Assembly: GCF_003344885.1 (NCBI RefSeq) | Contig: NZ_CP031155.1 | Coordinates: 310,001 to 374,000, forward strand | Reading direction: 5' to 3' | DNA: 64,000 nt | Origin: Altererythrobacter sp. ZODW24 | GTDB taxonomy: Bacteria; Pseudomonadota; Alphaproteobacteria; Sphingomonadales; Sphingomonadaceae | In this document: positions 8,716 to 19,680 of the stretch, piece by piece | How the letters are laid out: each line of letters begins with the position of its first letter | Numbering within the stretch: position 1 is the first letter of the stretch | The notes under the pieces: model-generated | Told to the model about the DNA's origin: nothing | Seen by the model: only the letters and a program-made list of their open reading frames with translations | Database searches by the model: none | Made by a program: the position numbers and the translations under genes

Positions 8716-9267
8716 ATGCACAAAGCTCCAGAACAGCCGATATTCGGCCCCGAAGACCCCAAACTCGCCCCCAAAAGCCCGCCTCGCATCAAAACCTCCC
8801 GCTCAATAGCGAAGACAATATCGTGGCGCGTGGTCGGGACAATCGACACGCTGATCCTGTCATATCTGCTGATCACCTATCTCGGCCCCATGTTCGGCAT
8901 GGAAAATACCGAAGGCGAGGCGCTGCAGGCTGCAAGTTATATTGCGATCACCGAAGTCGCGACGAAAATGGTCTTCTACTACCTACACGAACGCCTGTGG
9001 GTCTGGCTAACCTGGGGCACATCAGTAGTGAATGGCAGGCGTAAGGAAACGGTCGCGCGTTCCACAACCAAGACAGCGACGTGGCGCACAATCGCGTCTC
9101 TGGATACGATGCTTCTGGCGTGGTTCTTCACGGGTAACATCGCAACCGCCGTTTCAATCGGCGGCTTGGAAGTCTGCACCAAACTGATCCTGTATTTCTT
9201 CCATGAACGGATTTGGTCAAACTTGCCATTCGGAATCGTGCATGACGCCGATGTGAGGGTCAATTAG
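8716..9267 (+). CDS. DUF2061 tandem-repeat membrane protein
   Basis: A 183-residue protein with two copies of the DUF2061 unit. Each copy begins with a basic S-x-x-K-T-x-x-W-R motif (RSIAKTISWRVVGTIDTLIL and RSTTKTATWRTIASLDTMLL), continues with a transmembrane helix, and ends in a second helix closing with (F/Y)-x-H-E-R-(L/I)-W. Four short transmembrane segments are expected. The internal duplication is clear from the sequence; the function is unknown. It follows the DUF2459 gene by 15 bases and ends the plus-strand run; the next gene is convergent. Confidence 0.85.
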   Translation: MHKAPEQPIFGPEDPKLAPKSPPRIKTSRSIAKTISWRVVGTIDTLILSYLLITYLGPMFGMENTEGEALQAASYIAITEVATKMVFYYLHERLWVWLTWGTSVVNGRRKETVARSTTKTATWRTIASLDTMLLAWFFTGNIATAVSIGGLEVCTKLILYFFHERIWSNLPFGIVHDADVRVN

Positions 9268-9278
9268 GCGGCTGGCAA

Positions 9279-10016
9279 TTAGTCGCCACGGGTGCAGAAA
9301 TAGATCGTGTTGCCCTCTGAAAGCCGTGCTTTTTCGGCAAAGGCGACATCAGTGAGATCGCTGGGCCGCGTTTCAGTCACTACAAAATCAGCCACGCGCA
9401 GCCGGTCGACATAATCAGGTCCATAACGCCGGACGTGATCGCTTTGCCCAAAGTGCTTCAGGCGCTCCTCAGGATCGGTGATCGATGGGTCTTCATAGGT
9501 CTTTTCGGCAGAGATCGGGACGAGCAAAATCGCCCACCCATCCTTCTTGAGCACACGGCGGAATTCGCGCATCGCTTTGCGGTCATCATCGACATGTTCA
9601 AGGACATGGCTGCAATAGATGACGTCGAAGGTCTCATCGGGGAATTGGATGTCCTGAATGTCCATTTTGACATCGACATTGGAGACTAAAAAATCCGCGG
9701 TAAGGTAGTCTCCTGCGAATTGCTTAGCAAAGTGGTCTCGCAGACATTCTTCAGGTGCAACATGCAGCATCTTGCCGCCGGTACGAGTGAAAATGTCTGT
9801 TCGTTCCTTCAGGAAAAGCCATAGCAAACGGTGCCGCTCAAGCGAGCTGCAATGCGGGCACATAACCTCGCTGCGAGGCGGTACACCGAAGTCGAGAAAG
9901 CGAGCCGAGTGTTTGTCACACATCGGGCAATAGTGGTTTTTCCCGCCGAGCGATGATCCTGCAACCAAGCGCTTTGCGCGGTCTCCCAATCGCTCCAATT
10001 TCGTCGCTAGTCCCAT
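9279..10016 (-). CDS. Class I SAM-dependent methyltransferase with N-terminal zinc ribbon
   Basis: A 245-residue protein. Residues 28-60 hold two Cys pairs (CPMCDKHSARF and CPHCSSLERHRL) that look like a zinc-ribbon module. After a linker comes a Methyltransf_11-like domain: FAGDYLTADF in the SAM-binding region, then IQFPDETFDVIYCSHVLEHV, typical of small-molecule methyltransferases. Proteins with this zinc-ribbon plus H-R-L-L-W-L-F segment are often found with polysaccharide or glycosyltransferase genes, but there is none adjacent here. The substrate is unknown. It is monocistronic, between two convergent or terminal gene ends. Confidence 0.85.
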   Translation of the reverse strand: MGLATKLERLGDRAKRLVAGSSLGGKNHYCPMCDKHSARFLDFGVPPRSEVMCPHCSSLERHRLLWLFLKERTDIFTRTGGKMLHVAPEECLRDHFAKQFAGDYLTADFLVSNVDVKMDIQDIQFPDETFDVIYCSHVLEHVDDDRKAMREFRRVLKKDGWAILLVPISAEKTYEDPSITDPEERLKHFGQSDHVRRYGPDYVDRLRVADFVVTETRPSDLTDVAFAEKARLSEGNTIYFCTRGD

Positions 10017-10087
10017 TATAGATATTCCCCGTTCGCCGTCTTGATTGATGCCTAGGGCAACATGGTTACCGGGTTCTTAACCATGCC

Positions 10088-12154
<2,067 letters not shown>

Positions 12155-12244
12155 TTACTAATCCCTCGCGGACCTATAAGCCATCCTTTCACAAGACGGT
12201 TTGCACAGTGCGAAACGTTGGTTGGCAATGAACAGGGTGGGCAG

Positions 12245-13189
12245 ATGCTACGGATATTTTTGATGTGTTTTGCCGCGGCCGCAATGGTCGTATCGGCGGG
12301 CGGAACAGCAGAAGCGCAAATCGGCGGCCTCATACGCAAGGTGACCCCGAAGGTGAAACTGCCGAACTTGCTGGCGGGCAAGCCGCCCATCTCAACCAAC
12401 ATCAAAGACGCGATTTACGGCGATCCTTCGCAGGACGCGTTCAACCCGGGCCCCGAAATGTCGCTCACCAGTTTGCAGCGTAGCAAGACCGGCGGCTTCA
12501 TTCTGCGCGCAGGCTATTACTCGATGGAAGCCCAGAGCTATTGCCTGCATGCGGGCACCTATGGCCCAACCAGCGGCGACGGTTATTTGTATGCACCCGT
12601 AAAAGGCTCAGCCAAGAAGATTGTCACAGCGATCCTTCAGAATTCCACCAAGCACCCCGAGATCGCGCAACGCGATATTCAGATGCTCCTGTGGGCAGTG
12701 GTCGCCCGCGCAAAATTTGAGAACTTGAATAACCGTCTTAAGATAGTCGCCGCGCAGCTGCTGACACAAAAGCAGCTCGCATCGATGAACCGCAGCGCTT
12801 TGGATGTATTGACCAACCGGCAAGTTCAACAAGTCACTGGCGGCCTACCCGAACCGATTGCGCGGATCGCCCGGGCAGAGGCCGACATGCGGCGGATGCT
12901 ATCAGGCGGGTCGAGCTATTCCGACCTCGAAAGTGTCGCAGTTTTGGCCGGTATCGCACCGCGCGGTGCTGGCAGCATCGATGTACCGGCGCAGCGTTGG
13001 AGCAAACACCCTAAAGGCTATTGGGTGCGCTACAACGCCCGGTCTTACAGCCGCACCAAGGTCGAGATTTTTGTCGCGCCCGGTAGCAAGGCTGAAGGCA
13101 AGGAGTATGATCCAGCTACCGCGATTGCTGTGCCGGTGAATACTGCCAAGCAGAGGCTTGGTCAGTCGGCGCGGGTTTATGGGGCGTAG
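12245..13189 (+). CDS. Secreted protein of unknown function
   Basis: A 314-residue protein I do not recognise. Residues 1-25 are a clear signal peptide (MLRIFLMCFAAAAMVVSAGG, cleavage near AEAQ), so I start at ATG 12245 and not at the in-frame GTG or ATG upstream. The mature part opens with a basic segment, then an alternating helical region (LLWAVVARAKFENL, AAQLLTQKQLASMN) and a C-terminal beta-rich part with KGYWVRYNARSYSRTKVEIFV. There is no metal or hydrolase motif. Codon use resembles the neighbours. Likely periplasmic or outer-membrane associated; function unknown. Confidence 0.75.
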   Translation: MLRIFLMCFAAAAMVVSAGGTAEAQIGGLIRKVTPKVKLPNLLAGKPPISTNIKDAIYGDPSQDAFNPGPEMSLTSLQRSKTGGFILRAGYYSMEAQSYCLHAGTYGPTSGDGYLYAPVKGSAKKIVTAILQNSTKHPEIAQRDIQMLLWAVVARAKFENLNNRLKIVAAQLLTQKQLASMNRSALDVLTNRQVQQVTGGLPEPIARIARAEADMRRMLSGGSSYSDLESVAVLAGIAPRGAGSIDVPAQRWSKHPKGYWVRYNARSYSRTKVEIFVAPGSKAEGKEYDPATAIAVPVNTAKQRLGQSARVYGA

Positions 13190-13222
13190 TTTCACTGATC
13201 GCTTTGGGTGCGAATTAGCTAG

Positions 13223-13408
13223 CTACAAATTAGTATCCAGCCAGATTATTCCCCACGGCACAATTCCTAGCGAAAGGCCAACACCAAAATACAGAAATTT
13301 GTCGCGCCACTCCTGCTCTCGAAATCCGAGAAGAATGGTGATGATTCCCAAGATCACACCGATTATGAACACCCAGCCCATAACAAGTTGAAAGCCGGAA
13401 ATCGGCAT
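13223..13408 (-). CDS. Small two-helix membrane protein, unknown
   Basis: A 61-residue protein with two hydrophobic helices (about 7-27 and 39-56) separated by the charged loop FREQEWRDKFLYF. The ATG at 13408 overlaps the stop of the recN 3'-end remnant as TGATG, the same junction the intact recN has with its own downstream gene. This suggests the gene once followed a complete recN. The arrangement of charged loop and helices supports a real membrane protein. Function unknown. Confidence 0.6.
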   Translation of the reverse strand: MPISGFQLVMGWVFIIGVILGIITILLGFREQEWRDKFLYFGVGLSLGIVPWGIIWLDTNL

Positions 13409-13491
13409 CAAACACGCTCCGGCAAACGGTCCGCTTGCGCGCGCGCTTCGGTCGTAAGCGTCGAGTGCTGCAGTGTTCGCGCAATCTCTTC
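13408..13491 (-). pseudogene. Remnant of a second recN 3' end
   Basis: Read on the minus strand, the last 27 codons before a TGA at 13408-13410 encode a peptide beginning EEIARTLQHS and ending EARAQADRLPERV. It aligns without gaps to the last 27 residues of the intact RecN (EEIARMLSGA ... EARAQADRLLEGV), with 18 of 27 identical by my count. The similarity begins abruptly at 13491 and no upstream recN sequence is present. It is a duplicated or displaced recN tail. A short 34-codon frame starting with ATG at 13512 could still be translated, but there is no reason to think it functions. Confidence 0.75.
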
Positions 13492-13516
13492 GTGATACCG
13501 AACCTTTACCATCCGG

Positions 13517-13906
13517 CTAGGCGTCAAACCCGACCGGCAAAGTCTCCACCCGCATCCCAAAGTCTGCAATCAGTGGCCGACCGTTCGCGATGGCATCCTG
13601 AACGGCGGGAAGCTTCAGACTGTTTGTATGGTCGGTCTTGGTGTTCCAGACTTCGGTGATCCAAATCGCGTTTTCATCCGCAAGATCTTTGCCAATGATG
13701 TAGGCGCGGTTGCCCGGCATGTCGCGCGTGCCCCTGAAGAGATGACCAATCAGCTCGTCGCGCTTGCCCGGGGCAGCCATCATCTGAGCGATCAACCCGT
13801 ACATCTCTTCCATTTCGATCTTTCCTAATTTTGAAGTCGGTGCTGCGCCAACACATCCAGCAAGGAGCGCTACGGCGCCAGCTCCGACAAACTCTCGGCG
13901 CTCCAT
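13517..13906 (-). CDS. Secreted antibiotic-biosynthesis-monooxygenase (ABM) domain protein
   Basis: A 129-residue protein. The N-terminus MERREFVGAGAVALLAGCVG combines an RR motif with a lipobox-like LAGC, so it is probably an exported lipoprotein, possibly via Tat. The rest is a dimeric ferredoxin-like ABM fold: MYGLIAQMMAAPGKRDELI, then GNRAYIIGKDLADENAIWI, then EVWNTKTDHTNSLKLP (the E-x-W ... H motif typical of putative quinol monooxygenases such as YgiN). ATG 13906 overlaps the recN stop as TGATG. The substrate is unknown. The gene sits between the intact recN and a recN-tail remnant. Confidence 0.8.
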   Translation of the reverse strand: MERREFVGAGAVALLAGCVGAAPTSKLGKIEMEEMYGLIAQMMAAPGKRDELIGHLFRGTRDMPGNRAYIIGKDLADENAIWITEVWNTKTDHTNSLKLPAVQDAIANGRPLIADFGMRVETLPVGFDA

Positions 13907-15570
13907 CACACCCCCTCCAACAAACGATCCGCCTGCGCCCTCGCCTCGCTCGTTATCTCCGCACCAGACAACATCCGTGCGATCTCTTCCTGACGCCCGG
14001 CTTCATCGAGCAGCGCTACTGAAGTCTTGGTCACAGTCCCGGTCGACGATTTCGCGATCATGTAATGCACTTGCCCGCGCGCTGCGACCTGCGGACTATG
14101 CGTTACGGCCAGCAACTGACCGCCACTCGCCAGTCTGGCTAACCGCTCGCCAATTGCACTGGCCACTGCGCCGCCGACACCGCGATCAATTTCGTCGAAG
14201 ATTACCGTGGCCGCCCCGCCCTGTTCGGCCAAGGCCACCTTTAGCGCGAGGATAAAGCGCGACAATTCACCGCCGCTGGCAATCTTGCCAAGCGGCGCGA
14301 AGTCGGCGCCGGGGTTGGTGGAGATAAGATACTCGACCCCGTCGATTCCATGCGGACCCCAACGATCCTCGGGCAGCTCAGACACAGAAGTCTTGAAGCG
14401 CGCAGCATCCAGTTTGAGCGGGGCGAGCTCAACTGCAACCGCCTTGTCGAGTTTTACGGCCGCAGCCACGCGGGCCTTATGCAATTTCTCCGCCCGATCG
14501 CGGTATGCCTGATGCGCCGCCTCGGCAGTTTTCACCAGTTGTGCAATGTCAGCCTCACCGCCCTCGATGGCGTCTAGCGCCGCACGCATTTCGCGCATCT
14601 TCGCTGGCAGTTCATCCGCCTCACAGCGGTGTTTTCTCGCCAATGCGCGCAGTTCGAACAGCCGCGTTTCCATGCGGTCGAGTTCGAGCGGATCGTGCAC
14701 CATGGCCTCACCCGCTGCGGCCAGCTTTTCCTCCGCCTCGCCCGCCTGAATAACCGCGCCGTCCAGAGCCTCCAGCGCCTCTTTCAACAAAGGGTGTTCT
14801 TCAGCTATCCGGTCGAGACGCCGCGCCGCAGAGCGCAATTGCGCGAGCGCCGAATCCGAACCGTCCCAGAAGCGCCTCAGCTCCTCCAGATCACCTGACA
14901 GCTTCTCGCCCTTCTGCATGGTCGCGCGCGACAGAGCGAGTTGCTCCTCCTCGCCTTCTTCAGGCGCTAGCCTTGTCAGTTCGGCCAGATGGGCGATCAG
15001 CAGATCCTGATCATCCTTCGCCTGCACAATATCGGCGCGCGCCTTCGCCAAAGCGTCTTCTGCGGCGCGCCAGTTCTTCCAAGCCGACTCAACTTTCGCC
15101 AAGTCGGCACCGGCATAGCGATCCAGCAGCAGCCGGTGGCCGCGCGGATTGACCAGTCCGCGGTCATCATGCTGACCGTGCAATTCCACCAAAGCCGGGG
15201 CCAGTTGACGCAGCAACGCCGCACTGACGGGTTGGTCATTCACGAACGCCTTGGAGCCGCCATCGGCCTTTACCCGGCGGCGAAGGATCAGTGGTTCGCC
15301 CGGCTCGATTTCGACTTCTGCGTCATTTAACACGTCGCGCAGCAGATCGGGCAGTTGAGAAAACTCAAACGTAGCTGTCGCGCTCGCCTGATCCTCGCCA
15401 GCCCGAACGAGCGCGGATTCTGCGCGGTTGCCCAGCACCAGACCCAGCGCATCAAGCAGAATGGATTTACCCGCGCCGGTTTCACCAGTCAGCACGCCCA
15501 ACCCGCCCGCAAAGTCGAGGTCGAGCGCCTCAATCAACACAATGTTGCGGATAGACAGCCGGGTCAGCAT
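13906..15570 (-). CDS. recN: DNA repair protein RecN
   Basis: A 554-residue SMC-like ATPase for double-strand-break repair. Walker A is GETGAGKSILLDALGLVLG at about residues 30-48. The middle 300 residues form the coiled coil (Ala/Glu/Leu/Lys-rich). Near the C-terminus lie the signature ASGGELSRFILALK and Walker B TVIFDEIDRGVGG, followed by the H-loop VTHSPQVAA. The start MLTRLSIRNIVLIEAL is the usual RecN N-terminus. It is coupled to the downstream ABM gene. A degenerate second copy of its last 27 codons lies 500 bp downstream. Confidence 0.97.
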   Translation of the reverse strand: MLTRLSIRNIVLIEALDLDFAGGLGVLTGETGAGKSILLDALGLVLGNRAESALVRAGEDQASATATFEFSQLPDLLRDVLNDAEVEIEPGEPLILRRRVKADGGSKAFVNDQPVSAALLRQLAPALVELHGQHDDRGLVNPRGHRLLLDRYAGADLAKVESAWKNWRAAEDALAKARADIVQAKDDQDLLIAHLAELTRLAPEEGEEEQLALSRATMQKGEKLSGDLEELRRFWDGSDSALAQLRSAARRLDRIAEEHPLLKEALEALDGAVIQAGEAEEKLAAAGEAMVHDPLELDRMETRLFELRALARKHRCEADELPAKMREMRAALDAIEGGEADIAQLVKTAEAAHQAYRDRAEKLHKARVAAAVKLDKAVAVELAPLKLDAARFKTSVSELPEDRWGPHGIDGVEYLISTNPGADFAPLGKIASGGELSRFILALKVALAEQGGAATVIFDEIDRGVGGAVASAIGERLARLASGGQLLAVTHSPQVAARGQVHYMIAKSSTGTVTKTSVALLDEAGRQEEIARMLSGAEITSEARAQADRLLEGV

Positions 15571-15662
15571 AGGGCGCAAGCGTAGCGCAGCGCAAACCGC
15601 GCGTCACGAGTAATGTTCTGGTTTTGGACAGGCGCGTTCAGGCACCCAAATGGCAGGCTTGA

Positions 15663-16460
15663 TTAGCCGCCCAGTTGCGTAGGGGCCTTCTTACCGATCA
15701 GCTCGTAAGCCTTGTCGTACCATTTGCTGCCGGGATAGTTCGCGCCCAGCACAGCAGCGTATTTCTTCGCTTCTGAGGGAACGCCCAGCGCAAGACTGCT
15801 TTCGGTCAGTCGAAAAAGCGCTTCGGGTGCGTGGCTGGTGGTTTGATATTGTTCGACAACGTTCTGGAAACGGATCTGGCTAGCGAGCCATTTTCCGGAC
15901 GTTTGGTAATACCGCCCGATTTCCATTTCCTTGCCCGCAAGGTGATCGTTCACGAGGTCGATCTTCAGCCGCGCGTCAGCGGCATATTGCGTGGTGGGAT
16001 ACCGGCGGTTGATTTCATTGAGCGCGGTCAATGCTTGCAGAGTAATACCCTGATCGCGCTGCACGTCGCTGATTTGCTCGTAATAGCTCAGCGCGATCAG
16101 ATAATAGGCATAGGGCGCATCTTTGTTACCTGGGTGGATCGACAGAAAGCGCTGGGCCGACTGGATTCCCTGATTGTAATCACGCGCCACGTAATAGCTG
16201 AATGCGCTCATCAACTGGGCACGGCGGGCCCATGGCGAATAAGGATGCTGGCGTTCAACTTCGTCAAACAGCGCCGCTGCAACCTTGGTGTCGCCCCGGT
16301 CGAGCCGGTCCTTGGCTGCCATGTAAAGCGTTTCCACATCGCGGGCGACATAGGCCGTATCTTTCTTCGCGCCGCCGCCGCCGGCACAGCCGGTGGTCAG
16401 CATCAGCGCGCCGAGTGATGCGGAAAGGATGGCGAATTTCGTTGATCGAGCAGCTGTCAT
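15663..16460 (-). CDS. bamD: Outer membrane assembly lipoprotein BamD
   Basis: A 265-residue lipoprotein of the BAM complex, which inserts beta-barrel proteins into the outer membrane. The start MTAARSTKFAILSASL (16460) leads to a lipobox ending LTTGCAGGG, giving a lipidated Cys at about residue 21. The rest is five TPR-like repeats; recognisable BamD segments are VARDVETLYMAAKDRLDRGD, VERQHPYSPWARRAQLMSA, FLSIHPGNKDAPYAYYLIAL and RRYPTTQYAADARLKIDLV. It lies between recN and a cyclic-di-GMP gene. In sphingomonads bamD is often followed by recN, as here. Confidence 0.95.
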   Translation of the reverse strand: MTAARSTKFAILSASLGALMLTTGCAGGGGAKKDTAYVARDVETLYMAAKDRLDRGDTKVAAALFDEVERQHPYSPWARRAQLMSAFSYYVARDYNQGIQSAQRFLSIHPGNKDAPYAYYLIALSYYEQISDVQRDQGITLQALTALNEINRRYPTTQYAADARLKIDLVNDHLAGKEMEIGRYYQTSGKWLASQIRFQNVVEQYQTTSHAPEALFRLTESSLALGVPSEAKKYAAVLGANYPGSKWYDKAYELIGKKAPTQLGG

Positions 16461-16568
16461 GACCAGCGCTATAACCAGCCCGCTGCTGAACGCCAAGTGA
16501 AGTTAAAGCGCTTTTGCCCCTGTAGTTTGATTGGGGTGTTTGTTTGCCCGCTAAGACATGCCCGTGGA

Positions 16569-18824
16569 TTAAGCGACGCGGAGGACGGTACCGCCGGCTT
16601 CTGACTGGGTGAATGAGGGCAGTGAGAAGCCCTTGCCGTTCTGCTGGGCAGTCTCTTCATTCATGACAAGCGGGTAATGGCCAGACGGAAGCGCCGCCAA
16701 CGGCATACCGGCAGCGGCCAGCACATAAGGCGACACGCGTGACCGGGTGCAAAGGCCATCGGAGCCGTCAGAAATCAGCGGAACTTCGAATTGCAGCCCT
16801 TGTTTGTCGTTCATCGAACGCCGCACGGTAGCCACCGCCAATTGCCCTTCGCCGAAATCGATCACGAACTGGGTCCCCTTGGGAACATCGTTCAGACCTT
16901 CAATCAGCGCACCTGTCATCGACACGTTGCGCATGGTAACTTCGTAGCGATGATCTTCGTGGATCACGCCGACCTTGCGATAAAGTGTTTTGCGGTCCGA
17001 GCGGTTCATCTCAGGGCCGGTTGGTTTGATGACCAAATTGCCTTCGCTGAGCGTCTCCATGATATCTTCATAGTGCAGCGGCCGGCTGTATACGTAACCT
17101 TGAATGTGGCTGACGCGCAGCTTCGTGATCAGCTCCAGCGTATCGAGTGTTTCGATGCCCTCAGCGGTCGTCTCCATACCAAGCGCCTCGGCCAGGCTGA
17201 CGATGGCCGTGATAATTGCCGCATTGCGGTTGCCCGGCATCGCAGCATCACGCACGAAGCTTTGATCGATCTTGATTTTGTCGAACGGGGCGCTCTTCAA
17301 ATAGGAGAGCGAAGAGTAGCCCGTGCCGAAATCATCAAGCGCCAAGCGGACTCCAAGCTTCTTAAGTGCGCCGAAGGTCTGATCAATGTCCGAACCCTCA
17401 CCCAGAAACACGCTTTCGGTAATCTCAAGCTCGAGCCTGTCTGGTGCAAGGCCAGAATTGGCCAGCGCCGATGTCACCAACTGCGGCAAGGCAGAGTGTT
17501 CGAACTGAATTGGTGATACATTGACTGCAACGCGCGCCGAGCCGGGCCACGATGCAGCATCTTCACAGGCCTTTCGCAGCGCCCATTCGCCAAGCGGAAC
17601 AATGAGATTCGCTTCTTCGGCAATAGGGATGAAGATACCTGGCGAAATCGCGCCGCGTTCCGGATGCTCCCAGCGCATCAGCGCCTCGAAACCAGAAATT
17701 TCGTTCGTGCTGGCGCTGACCACTGGCTGATAGGCAAGCCACATTTCTCCGCGTTCCAACGCATCGCGCAGTTCATCTTCAATTTGGCGTAAATCTTCGG
17801 CGTCGGCGTGAAGGTCAGTCGAGTAGAAGCGATAGCGCCCGCGTCCGTCATTCTTCGCAGCATATAGCGCCAAATCGGCGCTCCGGGTCAGTTCTTCGCT
17901 GGTGATCCCATCATAGGGCGCAATGGCGACCCCGACCGAGGCGCCAATGACGCAGCGCGTGCCGTCGATTGTATATGGCTGCGATATCATGGCGATAATC
18001 TTCTTAGCAGCGTCAGCAACTTCTCCGCGGTCGTCCATGTCTGGAATGATGACTTGGAACTCGTCACCGCCAAGACGGCCAACATCCCAGCCATCCTTCG
18101 CGACGCGGGTCAGGCGCTGTGAGGCTTGCTTGAGCAGTTCATCACCGGCTTGATGACCCAGCGTATCATTGATCTGCTTGAACCGGTCGAGATCGATCAT
18201 CAGCAGCGCGCAGCTGCGTTTCGCGATCTTGTAAGCTTGCAACGCCTTGTCGAGGCGCTGCGAAATCTTGTGCCGGCTGGCGAGGCCCGTCAGCGTGTCG
18301 GAATGCGTCAGGCGGCTGCTCTCATCGCGGCTCTGGCGGTCGGTCGTGACATCAATGCCGCTGCCCCAATAGCCGAGGAATTCACCCTCTTTGCTCAGAT
18401 CCGGCTGCCCCGATACGGACCACCAAATCTCCGGCCCGTCATAATCCGCGCGCACTTCCATGTTGGAGAATTTACTGCGGGTGTTGAGCAGCAGACCGGT
18501 GGTGCGATTGCCTGCACTGCCTTCCGCAAGCTCGTCGTTGAACAGATCTTTGATCGAGGTGCCCAGCATCTCGGACGGTTCGCGGCCCAACCGCTTGGCG
18601 ATGTGATCGGAGACATAGGTCAGCCGCAGTTCGGCGTCGGTTGCCCAGAACCACCCGCGCTTTGAACTTTCGAAGATTTGCGCCAGTTTCGCGAGTTGCT
18701 TTGGCGGGGGGAGAGCTTGCACGACAGGCGCGGCTTCTTTGGGCGCGTTGAAGTACTTCCGCCAGCCTTTGGCAGAAGCATCCGCGCCGCTTTCGGGCCT
18801 TTGTTGGTCGTCAGTCGCACTCAT
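16569..18824 (-). CDS. PAS-GGDEF-EAL-PilZ cyclic-di-GMP protein (paralogue 1)
   Basis: A 751-residue cytosolic protein. A disordered N-terminus (1-45) precedes a PAS domain (about 48-165: RGWFWATDAELRLTYVS, WWSVSGQPDLS), a diguanylate cyclase domain (GRLGGDEF at 249-256), an EAL phosphodiesterase (GFEALMRWEHP about 378-388; LEITESVF; DDFGTGYSSLSYLK; KIDQSF; AEGIET) and a C-terminal PilZ-like domain with NVSMTGALIEG. Catalytic motifs of both enzymes look intact, so it could be bifunctional. There is no RxxD inhibitory site just before GGDEF (KDGW there). The PilZ Arg motif is not canonical. It is closely related in plan to the gene at 25107, but lacks the membrane region. Confidence 0.92.
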   Translation of the reverse strand: MSATDDQQRPESGADASAKGWRKYFNAPKEAAPVVQALPPPKQLAKLAQIFESSKRGWFWATDAELRLTYVSDHIAKRLGREPSEMLGTSIKDLFNDELAEGSAGNRTTGLLLNTRSKFSNMEVRADYDGPEIWWSVSGQPDLSKEGEFLGYWGSGIDVTTDRQSRDESSRLTHSDTLTGLASRHKISQRLDKALQAYKIAKRSCALLMIDLDRFKQINDTLGHQAGDELLKQASQRLTRVAKDGWDVGRLGGDEFQVIIPDMDDRGEVADAAKKIIAMISQPYTIDGTRCVIGASVGVAIAPYDGITSEELTRSADLALYAAKNDGRGRYRFYSTDLHADAEDLRQIEDELRDALERGEMWLAYQPVVSASTNEISGFEALMRWEHPERGAISPGIFIPIAEEANLIVPLGEWALRKACEDAASWPGSARVAVNVSPIQFEHSALPQLVTSALANSGLAPDRLELEITESVFLGEGSDIDQTFGALKKLGVRLALDDFGTGYSSLSYLKSAPFDKIKIDQSFVRDAAMPGNRNAAIITAIVSLAEALGMETTAEGIETLDTLELITKLRVSHIQGYVYSRPLHYEDIMETLSEGNLVIKPTGPEMNRSDRKTLYRKVGVIHEDHRYEVTMRNVSMTGALIEGLNDVPKGTQFVIDFGEGQLAVATVRRSMNDKQGLQFEVPLISDGSDGLCTRSRVSPYVLAAAGMPLAALPSGHYPLVMNEETAQQNGKGFSLPSFTQSEAGGTVLRVA

Positions 18825-18934
18825 TACCCTCGCGCTAGGGGAAAATGCTTAATATAGAGGAAATCTATACTTGAATGACTACGGCCCGAAACAGGATTTT
18901 CCTACACGCGATGTTTCGTGCAGGGCCTCCCCCC

Positions 18935-19633
18935 ATGAACACACCCGCCACAACCCTGCCCGCCTTCACCCCCGTCCCGCGCAAGCGAGAGCGCAGCAAC
19001 GGGTGGAAGCCCGAGGTCCAGCGCGCCTTTATCGAGGCGCTGGCCGATACGGGCAGTGTGAAGGCGGCCTGCAAACGCGTGGGCCGCGCAGAGGTGGGCG
19101 CCTATATGCTGCGCCGCCACCCGCAAGCGGAGAGTTTTCGCAAGGCGTGGCAGGCCGCGCTCGATCTCGGCATCCAGAAAATCGAGGATGTGGCGATGGA
19201 CCGCGCGCTCAACGGGGTGGAGGTGCCGGTCTATGCTTACGGCAAGATCATCGGCACGCGCACGGTGTATAATGACCGCCTGCTGATGTTCATGCTGAGA
19301 AACCGCGCACCCGCGCGATTTGCCGCCGATGGGGCCAGAGGGATGAGCGCCGTCGACCAGACGATGCTGAAACGCCTGAAGAAACAATGGCGCGAGGAAT
19401 GGGAGCAGGAGGAATATGGCAACGAGCAGGAAGTGCTCGACAGTATCGATGATGTAATCGACGATATGAAGGCCGAATGGCAGGCGTCCCTGGACAGACT
19501 AAGCGCCCCCGCCCGCGCCGCCTATGATGAGTATAAGAGGCTCGCTGCATTGGAAGAAGAGGATGAGGGGGATGAAGGGAATGAGGGGGTGGACACGCAA
19601 ACCAGCCTCCCCGCCCCTGATGAAGGGGATTGA
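18935..19633 (+). CDS. HTH protein resembling a phage terminase small subunit
   Basis: A 232-residue protein. After a short Pro-rich start comes NGWKPEVQRAFIEALADTGS then VKAACKRVGRAEVGAYMLRR, a helix-turn-helix like those of terminase small subunits and related DNA-binding proteins. FRKAWQAALDLGIQKIEDVA follows, and the C-terminus is very acidic (long Glu/Asp runs). I chose ATG 18935 (a Pro-rich in-frame extension begins at 18875). There is no terminase large subunit or other phage gene in the window, so a prophage role is not supported; it may be a domesticated or regulatory protein. It borders the accessory segment that starts just after it. Confidence 0.6.
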   Translation: MNTPATTLPAFTPVPRKRERSNGWKPEVQRAFIEALADTGSVKAACKRVGRAEVGAYMLRRHPQAESFRKAWQAALDLGIQKIEDVAMDRALNGVEVPVYAYGKIIGTRTVYNDRLLMFMLRNRAPARFAADGARGMSAVDQTMLKRLKKQWREEWEQEEYGNEQEVLDSIDDVIDDMKAEWQASLDRLSAPARAAYDEYKRLAALEEEDEGDEGNEGVDTQTSLPAPDEGD

Positions 19634-19680
19634 GGGAGAGGCGGTGGACCAAGAGTAGATGAGTCTTTTGTTTGGACCCT

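Noticed and set aside
13230-13484. 84-residue minus-strand frame across the recN remnant and small membrane protein
   Set aside because: It is in a different frame from both, Arg-rich and without a start signal; the membrane-protein frame at 13223-13408 is far more protein-like.
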